This document shows, in pieces, positions 48,444-56,498 of a stretch of DNA of 64,000 nucleotides. Origin of the DNA: a virus; IMG/VR virus record IMGVR_UViG_3300037585_001448, positions 1-64,000 of that record; one strand, given 5' to 3'. Position 1 is the stretch's first letter. Every line of letters starts with the position of its first letter. The translations under genes and the position numbers were made by a program. Under the pieces are notes generated by a model that was not told the origin of the DNA, did no database searches, and saw nothing but the letters and a program-made list of their open reading frames with translations.

Positions 48444-48725
48444 TTACTTACCTCCCGATTTCTTGGGGGTGGGTTCTTTTTCGGCGGGTTCTTCCTCGTA
48501 AGCCTCGTTGACATCCGGGGTATCCGGGTCGTCGGCTACGAAATGGCCGTTGTCATCGCGAGCGCGCTTCTTGAACGTGGATTCAAGTTCAAGGTACCCG
48601 GCACCGATACGCCAGTCTTTCTTGCCAGCAGCGATGTCTACGACATCACCCGGCTCGTACCGTGTGCCAGCGACTTCGATGCCGCTGGTACCGGACTCGC
48701 CGCCGGTCACAACATACTTGGGCAC
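48444..48725 (-). CDS. Small protein upstream of tube genes (93 aa)
   Basis: GTG at 48725 chosen (GGAGG five bases upstream). Starts VPKYVVTGGESGTSGIEVAG with TRYEPGDVVDI and GYLELESTFKKRARDD, then an acidic, P/K-rich tail. Small barrel-like N-terminal part; similar small proteins precede tube genes in siphoviruses of high-GC Gram-positive hosts. Function unknown. Confidence 0.5.
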   Translation of the reverse strand: MPKYVVTGGESGTSGIEVAGTRYEPGDVVDIAAGKKDWRIGAGYLELESTFKKRARDDNGHFVADDPDTPDVNEAYEEEPAEKEPTPKKSGGK

Positions 48726-48825
48726 GGTGCCTCCTCCGTAGGGGCGTGAACCGATGATCCCAAAAGGGCACCGGGCCACGTTCCGGCCACAAAGGGCACT
48801 TGTGTCGTTTGGTCGAACCCTAGCA

Positions 48826-49074
48826 CTACGCCCCCTGATCGCCTGTCATCTGACGGGCAGCGACAAGACGTTTAGCGGCAGCGTCGCTGAACGGTCGTTC
48901 GGTAGCCGCAGGAGGGGCCGACTCGTTGCGGCACTTGCAGCGAGAACACTTGATCGTCCACGGTGCCGTCACCCGTTCGGCCAGCAACCGTCCACAGTTC
49001 CCGCACCGGACCTTGAGGCGCGTTACCCGCTTCGCTTCTGGTACGAACTGCTCGGCATAGGCGTCGTCGTTCAT
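48826..49074 (-). CDS. Com-like zinc-ribbon protein (82 aa)
   Basis: ATG at 49074 is chosen; the longer frame runs into the neighbouring gene. The motif VRCGNCGRLLAERVTAP and WTIKCSRCKCRNES (C24, C27, C43, C46) has the spacing and K/R environment of the Com family of Mu-like phages, whose founding member activates translation of the mom DNA-modification gene. No mom homolog is seen here. It may regulate another transcript or be a structural zinc protein. Confidence 0.65.
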   Translation of the reverse strand: MNDDAYAEQFVPEAKRVTRLKVRCGNCGRLLAERVTAPWTIKCSRCKCRNESAPPAATERPFSDAAAKRLVAARQMTGDQGA

Positions 49075-49081
49075 CAGGCAT

Positions 49082-49489
49082 CTACGAGATCGTCTTCTGG
49101 CAGGTGAAGTTGATGGAGAACACCGCCCGGTCCTGACTGTCCCGCATGATCGGGAACGGCGACTGGATCGCTTGGATGCGTTCATACCGGGTGGAGGACA
49201 GGTCTTCGTTCGTGACAAGGTTCATCTTGTCGAACACATCCTTTGCCAGAGCACGGCCCGTCGAATACGACGACGCCCGGATCAGGGTTTGGACGTTGGG
49301 TTGTTCAATGACCGGAGCCGAGTTGTTCGACATGGTGTTGATCGGACCCTGACCGCCGGTTTCCTGAACGGAGACACAGGTGTCGGGGTCGTCGGGGAGG
49401 CGACCAAGGAACAGGTTGGTGCCGAGCGTCAATGTTACGTTTGTGACATTTGCTGCGAGGTAGGTGCCGACCTCATCCAGCACGCTCAT
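49082..49489 (-). CDS. Tail terminator / minor capsid-like protein (135 aa)
   Basis: MSVLDEVGTYLAANVTNVTL, FLGRLPDDPDTCVSVQETGG and a C-terminal FPIMRDSQDRAVFSINFTCQ resemble tail-terminator proteins (gpU/DUF3168-like) and Minor_capsid_3-type sequences. Its ATG overlaps the stop of the HK97 gp10-like gene. The order gp6-like, stopper, gp10-like, terminator, tube is standard. Confidence 0.68.
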   Translation of the reverse strand: MSVLDEVGTYLAANVTNVTLTLGTNLFLGRLPDDPDTCVSVQETGGQGPINTMSNNSAPVIEQPNVQTLIRASSYSTGRALAKDVFDKMNLVTNEDLSSTRYERIQAIQSPFPIMRDSQDRAVFSINFTCQKTIS

Positions 49490-49929
49490 CGGAGGTCACC
49501 TTGGATCTCTCGCATGAGTCGCCGCTCCATGCCTTGGGCAGCCATGAAGAACGGGAACTCCAAGAACTTGCCTTGCCCGGACTTCTGGTAATACTTCTTC
49601 TCCACCGGGTTCCACGCCAACCCCCGGTTCGTTGGAACGCCCGCTGTTTCGTGGACCTCTTTCGCATACGGCGTGTCGGCGTCTCCGACTGTCACAGCCG
49701 TTTCGTACACTCCCCCCACCGGGTTCGTCATGGGAGGAACCGTCGGTTCCTGCGCCACCGTGGACCTGAGGTAGCCGGTAGCGACCGGCACCAACCCGGT
49801 GACCGCTGTCTCCAACCGGTTGGCTTCCGTCCAGATCGCCCGCGCTGCCGTCTTCGGCAGGTTCTCAATGTCCTTGACCTTCTTGAAGAAGTCGCTCATG
49901 TCCAGATCGAACGAAGCGTTCTTAGCCAC
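49486..49929 (-). CDS. HK97 gp10-like tail completion protein (147 aa)
   Basis: GTG at 49929. Contains LVPVATGYLRSTVAQE (about residues 45-60), the LVPxxTGxLRxS motif of the HK97 gp10/DUF64 family, then VGDADTPYAKEVHETAG and a C-terminal PFFMAAQGMERRLMREIQ helix. Joins tail to head completion complex. Confidence 0.75.
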   Translation of the reverse strand: MAKNASFDLDMSDFFKKVKDIENLPKTAARAIWTEANRLETAVTGLVPVATGYLRSTVAQEPTVPPMTNPVGGVYETAVTVGDADTPYAKEVHETAGVPTNRGLAWNPVEKKYYQKSGQGKFLEFPFFMAAQGMERRLMREIQGDLR

Positions 49930-50284
49930 GGGTGTTCCTTCCGCAGAACACGACGACGCACTGTTGGCCGAAGTTGTCGGTGCGGCGCTCCACCTTGATG
50001 ATCGGGCGTACCGCTGAGATCGGAGCGGGAAGGGTGATCTCGTCTTCCGGGTTGATGTTCAGCGAATCATCAGGGATGAACACCTTGTATTCGGCGATGC
50101 GTTCCTCGTTCTCGTTGCGGATCACATCATCGGACTTCTCCACATAGGCCGAATACGAAGTGGTGGCCCCCGTGAACGCCCGTTCGCCATAGTTGTTGAG
50201 CGACGAAGTAGTACGAATCGCCACCGTGTCTGGCGTCATGTCGTTCTTGATGTCGGTCATAAACTGGATACTGGAAGCGGTCAT
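49922..50284 (-). CDS. Head-tail stopper/connector protein (120 aa)
   Basis: ATG at 50284 overlaps the upstream stop. MTASSIQFMTDIKNDMTPDT, then beta strands with YSAYVEKSDDVIRNENEERI, EYKVFIPDDSLNINPEDEIT and VVVFCGRNTRG. A small barrel with this order and position matches gp16/SPP1-like stoppers, which plug the head until the tail binds. Confidence 0.62.
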   Translation of the reverse strand: MTASSIQFMTDIKNDMTPDTVAIRTTSSLNNYGERAFTGATTSYSAYVEKSDDVIRNENEERIAEYKVFIPDDSLNINPEDEITLPAPISAVRPIIKVERRTDNFGQQCVVVFCGRNTRG

Positions 50285-50754
50285 CAGTCCGCACCCGGCC
50301 AAAACTGGATCGTGCCAGTCGTAGTACCCCTGTCGTCAAACTGTCTCTGCCAGAACAACGGTTGCACCATGTCGGAGTTGCCACGGTCGATGTCCTTGTC
50401 AGAAATCGTCATGCCACCAAGGTACGGGGTAGGGACCAACCCCTCCCGTGATGCCAGTTCCTTCAACTCGGTGGCTTGATCCCGGTAGCCCTTCGCCTTC
50501 TGGCTCATATCGACCCGAAGATCACCGACCGCTTTGTCGGCCATGCGTGAGAACTTTGATGCGATCGTCAGACAGCACCGGTACGAAGCGTCGTACAAAC
50601 CGGTTGTGGCCGTATCCGACCCTGTGACCTGATTGTTGACCCACGCGATCTCTTCGTCACTCACCAACTGGTCAGTCGTGTCGGTGTCGCCGATCAGAAA
50701 TCGGATGGCGTCACGGGCGTTTGCTGACGGGTCACCGCTGTAAGTCCAAGTCAT
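50284..50754 (-). CDS. gp6-like head-tail adaptor (156 aa)
   Basis: TWTYSGDPSANARDAIRFLI and GDTDTTDQLVSDEEIAWVNN are the conserved start of siphovirus head-tail connectors of the gp6/gp15 type, a helical bundle that binds below the portal. A later VDMSQKAKGYRDQATELKEL helix follows. Confidence 0.75.
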   Translation of the reverse strand: MTWTYSGDPSANARDAIRFLIGDTDTTDQLVSDEEIAWVNNQVTGSDTATTGLYDASYRCCLTIASKFSRMADKAVGDLRVDMSQKAKGYRDQATELKELASREGLVPTPYLGGMTISDKDIDRGNSDMVQPLFWQRQFDDRGTTTGTIQFWPGAD

Positions 50755-50773
50755 TTCGTGCCCCTAACTGGCT

Positions 50774-50809
50774 AAGGCCGGGAGCCGGTGTTAGCCGACC
50801 CCCGGCCTT
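50774..50809 (-). terminator. Intergenic hairpin after the coat gene
   Basis: Nine-base inverted repeat AAGGCCGGG / CCCGGCCTT (50774-50782, 50801-50809) in the 84-bp gap after the module B coat stop. Likely partial terminator that keeps coat mRNA in excess over downstream genes. Only two T follow, so termination strength is uncertain. Confidence 0.55.
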
Positions 50810-50838
50810 CTAGCCGTTCTTGCTCAACAGGTGAGGGT

Positions 50839-51786
50839 CTAGGCCACGCAGTTTGAGAAGAAGTAACCCAGAGGCGATGAGACGACCTTGAAGTCCCATG
50901 CGCTCTGAATCTCAATGCGGTCGGCCCGCAGGTGATCCATGCGGAACCTGCTGACTGCGGTGCTCGTACCCAGACCGCCACCAACTCCGTTCCAAACGAA
51001 GTTGTACCCGGCGCTTGGGGTCATCAGACCTGCGCTCGGGGCGACGTAGGCAAGGAGGGCGTCCTTGTCACCGATCTGCGCGTAGGAGTCAGTTGCCCCC
51101 TCCGCAGCGGAATCGTAGACGCCTGCCATGACGAGGACACGATCGACACCAAGTACCTTGGCGATCAAGTCCGTGTTGATGGACTCTGCGCTGGTGTATT
51201 TGTACCTGTCCACGATGTCGCTGTGGTTACGCAGAATAGAGAAGACTGCGTAAGACACGATCAACGTGTTCGCGATGTAGCCGGTGTTCGTCAGGATCGT
51301 GTTGATCCCGGCCTGAACGTCTGCGATCGGAGTCGAACCCGAAGCACTCCAAAGAGTGCTAGGGGTGCTGTCCGTTCCCCAAACGCTGGTTGTGAACGCC
51401 GACGAGGCCCAATCCCGCTCCTGACGAATCAGCATTTGCTGAGACAGGAACCGGGTTGCATCCATGTCGGGGTTCAGTGGGCTGTCAGAGTTCTCACGAA
51501 CCTGATCGCCGATGTCCTTGTGCAACGCGTAGACCGACGTTGAATAGGACGCCGTGCTCAGGCCGTATCCGCTACCCGCCGACTCCGTTCCATCGGCACG
51601 CCGCTGAACAGCGTCCCGCATGAAATCGGACTGGGTGTATTGGAAGTAGAGGTCTGACTGCTTGTTGACAGGTACCGTCGGAAAGGCGTTCGGTGCAACG
51701 AAGGCGTAAGCCTCCTGCATGTACGCAACCGACATATTGGTTAGCACGCTGTCAACGTGTACGTCATTTCTGGTTGGCTGTGGCAT
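50839..51786 (-). CDS. Major capsid protein, module B (315 aa)
   Basis: ATG at 51786 with GGAAGG upstream. N-terminal DVHVDSVLTNMSVAYMQEAY and FVAPNAFPTVPVNKQSDLYF, then ALHKDIGDQVRENSDSPLNP and a long ATRFLSQQMLIRQERDWA helix are typical of one group of siphovirus HK97-fold coat proteins. Mid-sequence TLIVSYAVFSILRNHSDIVD matches the A-domain. Neighbours are decoration and scaffold genes upstream and connectors downstream. Not homologous by eye to the coat at 5760-6701. Confidence 0.82.
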   Translation of the reverse strand: MPQPTRNDVHVDSVLTNMSVAYMQEAYAFVAPNAFPTVPVNKQSDLYFQYTQSDFMRDAVQRRADGTESAGSGYGLSTASYSTSVYALHKDIGDQVRENSDSPLNPDMDATRFLSQQMLIRQERDWASSAFTTSVWGTDSTPSTLWSASGSTPIADVQAGINTILTNTGYIANTLIVSYAVFSILRNHSDIVDRYKYTSAESINTDLIAKVLGVDRVLVMAGVYDSAAEGATDSYAQIGDKDALLAYVAPSAGLMTPSAGYNFVWNGVGGGLGTSTAVSRFRMDHLRADRIEIQSAWDFKVVSSPLGYFFSNCVA

Positions 51787-51799
51787 TGGTCAGTCCTTC

Positions 51800-52186
51800 C
51801 TACTTCGCACGGCCGTTGGTGACGTTGAGAATCATCTCAGTCGTCTCGCCAGCAGAAGCAGCACCGAGACACTGACCCATCATGTAGACGGTCGTGTCGG
51901 TGCCGGGAGAGATTGCGTCAGCCTGAGCGTCAGCAGAAGTCCCGATGAAGTTACCGGCAGCGAGTGTGCCGTCGGCAACAACCTTGGAAACTCCCGAGAC
52001 GGCGACAATCGCCGACTCCCCGCTCTCTGGGGCGTTCTGGAGGATGCCGATTGGAGCGTTCGTGATAGCCGTAGCCACGTTCACCGTGCTGGCCGAAGCC
52101 AGAACGACGAAGTGGTACTGCTTGGACGAAAGATCCGCGGCAGCCGTGAGAGTCCCTATGGTGACTAATCCGGTTTCGTAAGCCAT
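51800..52186 (-). CDS. Capsid decoration protein-like (128 aa)
   Basis: MAYETGLVTIGTLTAAADLS, FVVLASASTVNVAT, GILQNAPESGESAIVAVSGV, SKVVADGTLAAGNFI. The GILQN-x-P-x-x-G-x-x-x-x-V-x-x-x-G-x-x-K-V pattern is that of DUF2190-type capsid decoration proteins. Between scaffold and coat genes, as expected. Confidence 0.75.
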   Translation of the reverse strand: MAYETGLVTIGTLTAAADLSSKQYHFVVLASASTVNVATAITNAPIGILQNAPESGESAIVAVSGVSKVVADGTLAAGNFIGTSADAQADAISPGTDTTVYMMGQCLGAASAGETTEMILNVTNGRAK

Positions 52187-52935
52187 CAGGCGTTCCCCGT
52201 TTCAACTCGGTGCTGGTGGTACAGGCCGGGGTTAGCAACCGTGACACTCTGGAGGGCATCGGTGTACGACGTAAACTGACCGTCGCTTACCGCTGCCTTC
52301 GCCAACGAGTCGATCTGCTCCCAAGCCGAATCGGTGGCCGGTTCGCCATCCGTTCCAATCTGAGCCATTGTGATGTTCTCCGAAAGGAGAGCATTTGCCG
52401 CGTCAAGAACCTTCTCAACGGCGGCAGCCTCGTTCGGGGAATCGTGACGCAACGACACCAGAGTCTTGGTGAACTCTTCGGTCATCTGCGGGAGATACGA
52501 CCAACCGCTCACACGGTCGGTGGCCTTCTCCACGGCCCTTTCATGCTGGAGTGCCTTCGCCAGAGACTCAGCATCGGTGGCCCGCTTGCGTAGATCGTCG
52601 ATCTGCTTCGTGATCGCTTCGGGAACGGTGTCATCGACGGACGCCATTACAGGCTCCCGCTCAACAGCGTCCACGGAGGTTTCGCTCGCATCGACAGTCT
52701 CCGGCTCGGTGGCCTCGGATGCCTCATCAGTGGTTTCGGGCTGCTCCACGCTGGTCTCTTCGCTCACGGTTATTCCTCCCGTGTCGTCGGTTGAGTCAAC
52801 ATCTGACATTAGCGAATCTGCTTCGTCCAGAACTTCGTCAAGGCTCTTCATCAGAAGCCACCCCTCGTGGAGATGGGCCGGATGGTCAACACCCGACGCT
52901 TCGATGATTTCTAGGTCTGTCAGTTTTTTCGCCAT
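52186..52935 (-). CDS. Scaffolding protein, module B (249 aa)
   Basis: ATG at 52935 (MAKKLTDLEIIEASGVDHPA) is chosen. The start I-E-A-S-G-V-D-H-P-A-H...GWLLMKS resembles the N-terminus of phage proteins paired with XkdF-type proteases. The middle is acidic and disordered (E/T/S-rich, residues about 50-100), then helical coiled coil (AITKQIDDLRKRATDAESLA, LQHERAVEKATDRV). Located just upstream of decoration and coat, so a scaffold role is likely. Confidence 0.68.
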   Translation of the reverse strand: MAKKLTDLEIIEASGVDHPAHLHEGWLLMKSLDEVLDEADSLMSDVDSTDDTGGITVSEETSVEQPETTDEASEATEPETVDASETSVDAVEREPVMASVDDTVPEAITKQIDDLRKRATDAESLAKALQHERAVEKATDRVSGWSYLPQMTEEFTKTLVSLRHDSPNEAAAVEKVLDAANALLSENITMAQIGTDGEPATDSAWEQIDSLAKAAVSDGQFTSYTDALQSVTVANPGLYHQHRVETGNA

Positions 52936-52945
52936 AATGCAGAAA

Positions 52946-52970
52946 GGCCACACCCTTTTCAGATGTGGCC
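52946..52970 (-). terminator. Hairpin upstream of the module B scaffold gene
   Basis: Seven-base stem GGCCACA / TGTGGCC with a loop of 11, followed on the minus strand by TTT. Sits ten bases before the scaffold ATG and may attenuate read-through from the protease gene or act as an RNA processing site. Confidence 0.5.
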
Positions 52971-53003
52971 CGTGGGCTTGCCTCTATTTTCCAGACCGTG
53001 GGT

Positions 53004-53219
53004 TCACGGCCTAGTCGGAACCATAGCACTTCCCTCTGGTGTAACAACGGTTACGACTTCTACCGGTTGAGGGCCACCGTTGAGCACGATGGTCGGGCGT
53101 TTGCGTACCGCACCCCGGTTGGCATACAACCGGACCTCAACCTGACCATCGAACGATGCGACAAGAGCCGCTATGCGAGCGAGTTGCTGCTCCCACGAGT
53201 CAATGACTGGATGGCTCAC
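53004..53219 (-). CDS. Small protein between protease and scaffold (71 aa)
   Basis: GTG at 53219 overlaps the TGA of the XkdF gene (GTGA). Reads VSHPVIDSWEQQLARIAALV, ASFDGQVEVRLYANRGAVRK, then VVTVVTPEGSAMVPTRP. The longer frame up to 53420 is antisense-like and lacks a coupling signal. Function unknown. Confidence 0.5.
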   Translation of the reverse strand: MSHPVIDSWEQQLARIAALVASFDGQVEVRLYANRGAVRKRPTIVLNGGPQPVEVVTVVTPEGSAMVPTRP

Positions 53220-54526
53220 ACCAAAGCCGGTTCGCCCAAGGCGGCTTCCATGCGTCGGGCGCTGCCACCGATCGAATACCCGCGGAGGTCGCCGTTCTGG
53301 ACTAGATCCCACGCCCACGGTTCCCAGATGACACCCATGAACGGGGTGTTGGCAGGGAAGTCGAACGCTCTGTCGTCTTCGCCGGGGAGGCTCATCGCTG
53401 CGGTGATCGGGAACGGCCAAGTCAGGAGTTCAACGAACTCTCCGGCTTTCGTATCGGAGTGCTGGAGGTAGATGGACCGGTCGTCCTTCTTCATCCACCC
53501 CCACAACGCTTGCTGCAATGTGTCGTCGTCAGTGAACTCACCGTGGGCGTCCAACACACCGGGGACGTAAACCGGGCCGAGGGTGTACCGCTTCGCGTCG
53601 GCCTTCTCCACAACCATTGTCCCCGACTTGGAAATGCGGGTTTGGATCTCGGCACGAACGAACTGGCGCATCGCTTCGACGTTCGGCGTGTTGCCCATCA
53701 TGTCAAAGCCGTTCATCCACTGGGTCAACTGGCTCAACGACGCACGGCTCACGCGCTGCAACGAGATTTCGGCGTCTCGGCGGTACTCGCGACGACGCTT
53801 GCCCTTGCCCTGCTCCACGTTGGCGTAGGTGCCGCCCGGCGTGAAGTTCAGTTCGTCGTCCACGACCTCCATGCCGAGCATGTCAAGCATGATCTCCTGC
53901 TTGGCGTGGATGAGTTCCATCAACGGGCCAAGCAACGGTTCGCACTCTGGGCTGTCCAGCATCGTGCGGTACGCCATCAACAGGAGAGTCATGGCGTCCT
54001 GCTCGTAGCCGCCACCGCCGTGGTCCTTGTCCATGATGCGCTTCCCTACCTCGTCGGCTGGAGTGTGAGTCGTTGTGCGGCTGGCGAGCAAAACCCGCGG
54101 GGCATCGGAGCGTTCCATCTCTGGGTGCATGTCCAGCCACGCTCGGAGCACCTTCGCTTTCACCGCGGGAAGGTCCGCTGCCGGGATGCGGACACGCTGC
54201 CCCCGGTAGCCCTTCCCTAGAGCAGCGACAGCCAAACCGACTTGCCGTCGGGTGACCTTCATCTCTGGTGTCTGCCAGAGCCGCAACTTCCACGTTGACG
54301 GCTTCTCAGGATCAGGGACGTAGGCGTAAGCCACGGCGGGGTATTCCTCACCGCTGTCCGTCTTGGTTGCCTTCTGCATGTCGGCCCCCTCTGATGCGTA
54401 CAGCGCAGCGATCTGACGGCGGGCCGCAGCGCGGGTCTTGTGGCAGCCCATCAACTGGTCGGTGCCGTCCTTGACGACGCCGAAGCCGGAACAATCGCTT
54501 CGGTTGGCAGCGACCGAGTAGGGCAT
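53216..54526 (-). CDS. XkdF-like prohead protease with N-terminal extension (436 aa)
   Basis: The C-terminal third (about residues 310-436: YTLGPVYVPGVLDAHGEFTD, DDRSIYLQHSDTKAGEFVEL, FMGVIWEPWAWDLVQNGDLR, GYSIGGSARR) matches XkdF-type capsid maturation proteases, with a catalytic His in LQHSD and Ser in GYSIG as candidates. The N-terminal 300 residues hold MPYSVAANRSDCSGFGVVKD, QLMGCHKTRAAARRQIAALY, a region with LRLWQTPEMKVTRRQVGLA and a helical middle. This extension is not recognised and may bind portal or scaffold. Located upstream of the scaffold and coat genes. Confidence 0.72.
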   Translation of the reverse strand: MPYSVAANRSDCSGFGVVKDGTDQLMGCHKTRAAARRQIAALYASEGADMQKATKTDSGEEYPAVAYAYVPDPEKPSTWKLRLWQTPEMKVTRRQVGLAVAALGKGYRGQRVRIPAADLPAVKAKVLRAWLDMHPEMERSDAPRVLLASRTTTHTPADEVGKRIMDKDHGGGGYEQDAMTLLLMAYRTMLDSPECEPLLGPLMELIHAKQEIMLDMLGMEVVDDELNFTPGGTYANVEQGKGKRRREYRRDAEISLQRVSRASLSQLTQWMNGFDMMGNTPNVEAMRQFVRAEIQTRISKSGTMVVEKADAKRYTLGPVYVPGVLDAHGEFTDDDTLQQALWGWMKKDDRSIYLQHSDTKAGEFVELLTWPFPITAAMSLPGEDDRAFDFPANTPFMGVIWEPWAWDLVQNGDLRGYSIGGSARRMEAALGEPALV

Positions 54527-54553
54527 GGCCCGCAGCGTAGCAAGCCCGGTGGG

Positions 54554-54805
54554 TTACTTGATGAACCGCCTGACACCCCACTCGGTAGCAAGCCTCTTCG
54601 CTTCCTTTCGGGTGATGATGTCAACACTGTTGGCTTCGCCGAACCGCCAGTCGTTCAACGTCAGGGTCGGCACCCAACCATCTGGGTGAAGCACCATGTC
54701 TTGCAGATACGACGGCCCTTCTTCACTCATGTAAAGAACAGTGTGCGTCCCATCAGGTGCCGTCCTCGCGTAGTAGGTGCGGGTGACGGTGGACCGTCGG
54801 GCCAT
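54554..54805 (-). CDS. Small protein (83 aa)
   Basis: ATG at 54805 in an ATGA overlap with the upstream stop. MARRSTVTRTYYARTAPDGT, HTVLYMSEEGPSYLQDMVLH, then VDIITRKEAKRLATEWG. Compact alpha/beta. Not recognised. Confidence 0.5.
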   Translation of the reverse strand: MARRSTVTRTYYARTAPDGTHTVLYMSEEGPSYLQDMVLHPDGWVPTLTLNDWRFGEANSVDIITRKEAKRLATEWGVRRFIK

Positions 54806-55056
54806 CAGGCAGCGCCTACGTCGCGTGGCCCTACGTCTGGTGAGCCGACGAACCCGGTGAGGTCGGGCCACTCGCCGGGGATCTCCACGATGCCGCCCTC
54901 GTCGGCGATCTCCTTCATCTGCCGGGAGATGATCTTCCAACGACCTTCCATCATCGGCGACTTCGGCAACTCAGACCGAGGGTCGCCGTACTTCCACCCG
55001 GCTGAGATTTCCACCATCATCCGGTTGAGTTCTTCGCTGGTTGGTACTGCCATCAT
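54805..55056 (-). CDS. Small protein (83 aa)
   Basis: MAVPTSEELNRMMVEISAGW, KYGDPRSELPKSPMMEGRWK, helical. GGAGA precedes two adjacent ATGs (55056 or 55053). Not recognised. Confidence 0.5.
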   Translation of the reverse strand: MMAVPTSEELNRMMVEISAGWKYGDPRSELPKSPMMEGRWKIISRQMKEIADEGGIVEIPGEWPDLTGFVGSPDVGPRDVGAA

Positions 55057-55095
55057 CGTCTCCTTCGTTGCTTCGTAGTGTAGCCGGTTCTAGCG

Positions 55096-55641
55096 TCACA
55101 GGGCGATGGCCCCGGCGATCCGTTCAGTGATCGCAAAGTCGAACGGTGCAGCATCCCACCCGGTTGGGTCGTGGTCTACGCCCAGCCCGTCGGCGTCGAA
55201 CTCCTTGACCAACTGTGCTGCGAGATCCGGGGCGACGTACCGAAGCAGCGACAGGTACTCGGTGCGGAACGGTCGGGTGTGCCCCTTCGGGAGATCGTGC
55301 CGCCAGAACGACATCACATGGGCGAGTTCGTGGCAGATGATCTGGACGTTCCAGTGTTGCCTGTTGAGTCGGATCGCCCAACCCGCGTGGTAGTGACCAC
55401 CCCGGCTGGCCGAGTCCGACCGCTGCCGGAAACAGTGGACTGGTTCGATCATGGCAGCGTCGCCGCCCCGTGCGTACCAGTACGGCGACTCGGTGATTGC
55501 ATCGACCAGCGCCTTACACGAATCGAACTCGGTGAACGACTGGTAGGGCTTCAACACGACCCGGCTTTCCGCGGCGTACACCAGTTCGGCCTCAACGTCA
55601 GAGACAACATCCACGGTCGGATCAGCAGACCACGCGCTCAC
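55096..55641 (-). CDS. SprT-like zinc metallopeptidase (181 aa)
   Basis: GTG at 55641 overlaps the stop of the DUF2786 gene (GTGA). Motif NVQIICHELAHVMSFWRHDL (HExxH) followed at a typical distance by TRPFRTEYLSLLRYV is the SprT/zincin pattern with a downstream acidic ligand. Phages of this type often encode such proteases of unknown substrate; cleavage of host protein-DNA crosslinks or capsid processing are possibilities. Confidence 0.68.
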   Translation of the reverse strand: MSAWSADPTVDVVSDVEAELVYAAESRVVLKPYQSFTEFDSCKALVDAITESPYWYARGGDAAMIEPVHCFRQRSDSASRGGHYHAGWAIRLNRQHWNVQIICHELAHVMSFWRHDLPKGHTRPFRTEYLSLLRYVAPDLAAQLVKEFDADGLGVDHDPTGWDAAPFDFAITERIAGAIAL

Positions 55642-56498
55642 CGGGACAGCGCCCCTACCGCACCGCTCTTGACGGCTGAACCGCCAAGGCGTGCCCGTCC
55701 ACCGGCAGCCTGTCCAGCCGACCGGCCCGACCCGCCGAAAGACCCGGCAGATGATCCCCGCCCGGCGCACACCTTCGGGTACTTCGTGTCGAAGACGCTC
55801 TTGACCGCTTGGTCCTTGTCACGCAACGCCACCTCAACCGACGTACTGACGACCATTTCGGCTTCGGCCTGTTCGGCAGCGAACGCCTCTTCGGCTTCGC
55901 GTGTCGCTTCCAGCCGGGCTTGCCTGATCCGGCCCGCCACCCGGTCGGTGAACCCAAGCAGGAACGCGTTCTTCCAAGCGATGACATGGCCCGGCGCGTA
56001 TGTCTCCGACCGCATCTGAGCGACCATCTCTGGTGCATGGACCGCTTCGGCGGCTTGAAGGCTCAACGAGGTGACGAGCATGTCCACATAGTCAAGGTCG
56101 GACTCAAAGCCGCAGACCTCAATCCACTTGACGTACTGCCGCTTCGGACGCGGACCCCGGTCGGCAACATCAACCTCGTACCAGTCGTTCAACTCTGGGG
56201 AGAACTGCTTGCGGCCCGCTTGGATGATCTGCGTCAACCCGTGAGCACGGGCGATCTGGGAAACCAGATTCATCCGTGGACTCTCGTACTTCCCGGCATC
56301 GACGTAGAACCGTCGAAACCCGATCGTGTCTTCGACCGGTTTGCCAGCAGCGAGCACCAGCGCCTCTTCGATGCCGTACTTCGCCATCAGGCGTTCGGCA
56401 CCGCTGATGAAAGCGTGGGCCTCTTCCTCGTAGTCGGTGGCTTCGGCCTGATCCAGCAACGCCCGGACCTTGGCGAGCACCTTGTCATGGTTGCTCAT
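55638..56498 (-). CDS. DUF2786-type protein (286 aa)
   Basis: ATG at 56498 starts MSNHDKVLAKVRALLDQAEA then TDYEEEAHAFISGAERLMAK, the conserved DUF2786 N-terminal helix pair. The next part (VSQIARAHGL, VEVCGFESDLDYVDMLVTSL) corresponds to the accompanying domain, followed by a helical A/E-rich middle and a G/S/A-rich tail (GSFGGSGRSAGQAAGG). Found in many phages and actinobacteria; biochemical role unknown. Confidence 0.68.
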   Translation of the reverse strand: MSNHDKVLAKVRALLDQAEATDYEEEAHAFISGAERLMAKYGIEEALVLAAGKPVEDTIGFRRFYVDAGKYESPRMNLVSQIARAHGLTQIIQAGRKQFSPELNDWYEVDVADRGPRPKRQYVKWIEVCGFESDLDYVDMLVTSLSLQAAEAVHAPEMVAQMRSETYAPGHVIAWKNAFLLGFTDRVAGRIRQARLEATREAEEAFAAEQAEAEMVVSTSVEVALRDKDQAVKSVFDTKYPKVCAGRGSSAGSFGGSGRSAGQAAGGRARLGGSAVKSGAVGALSR

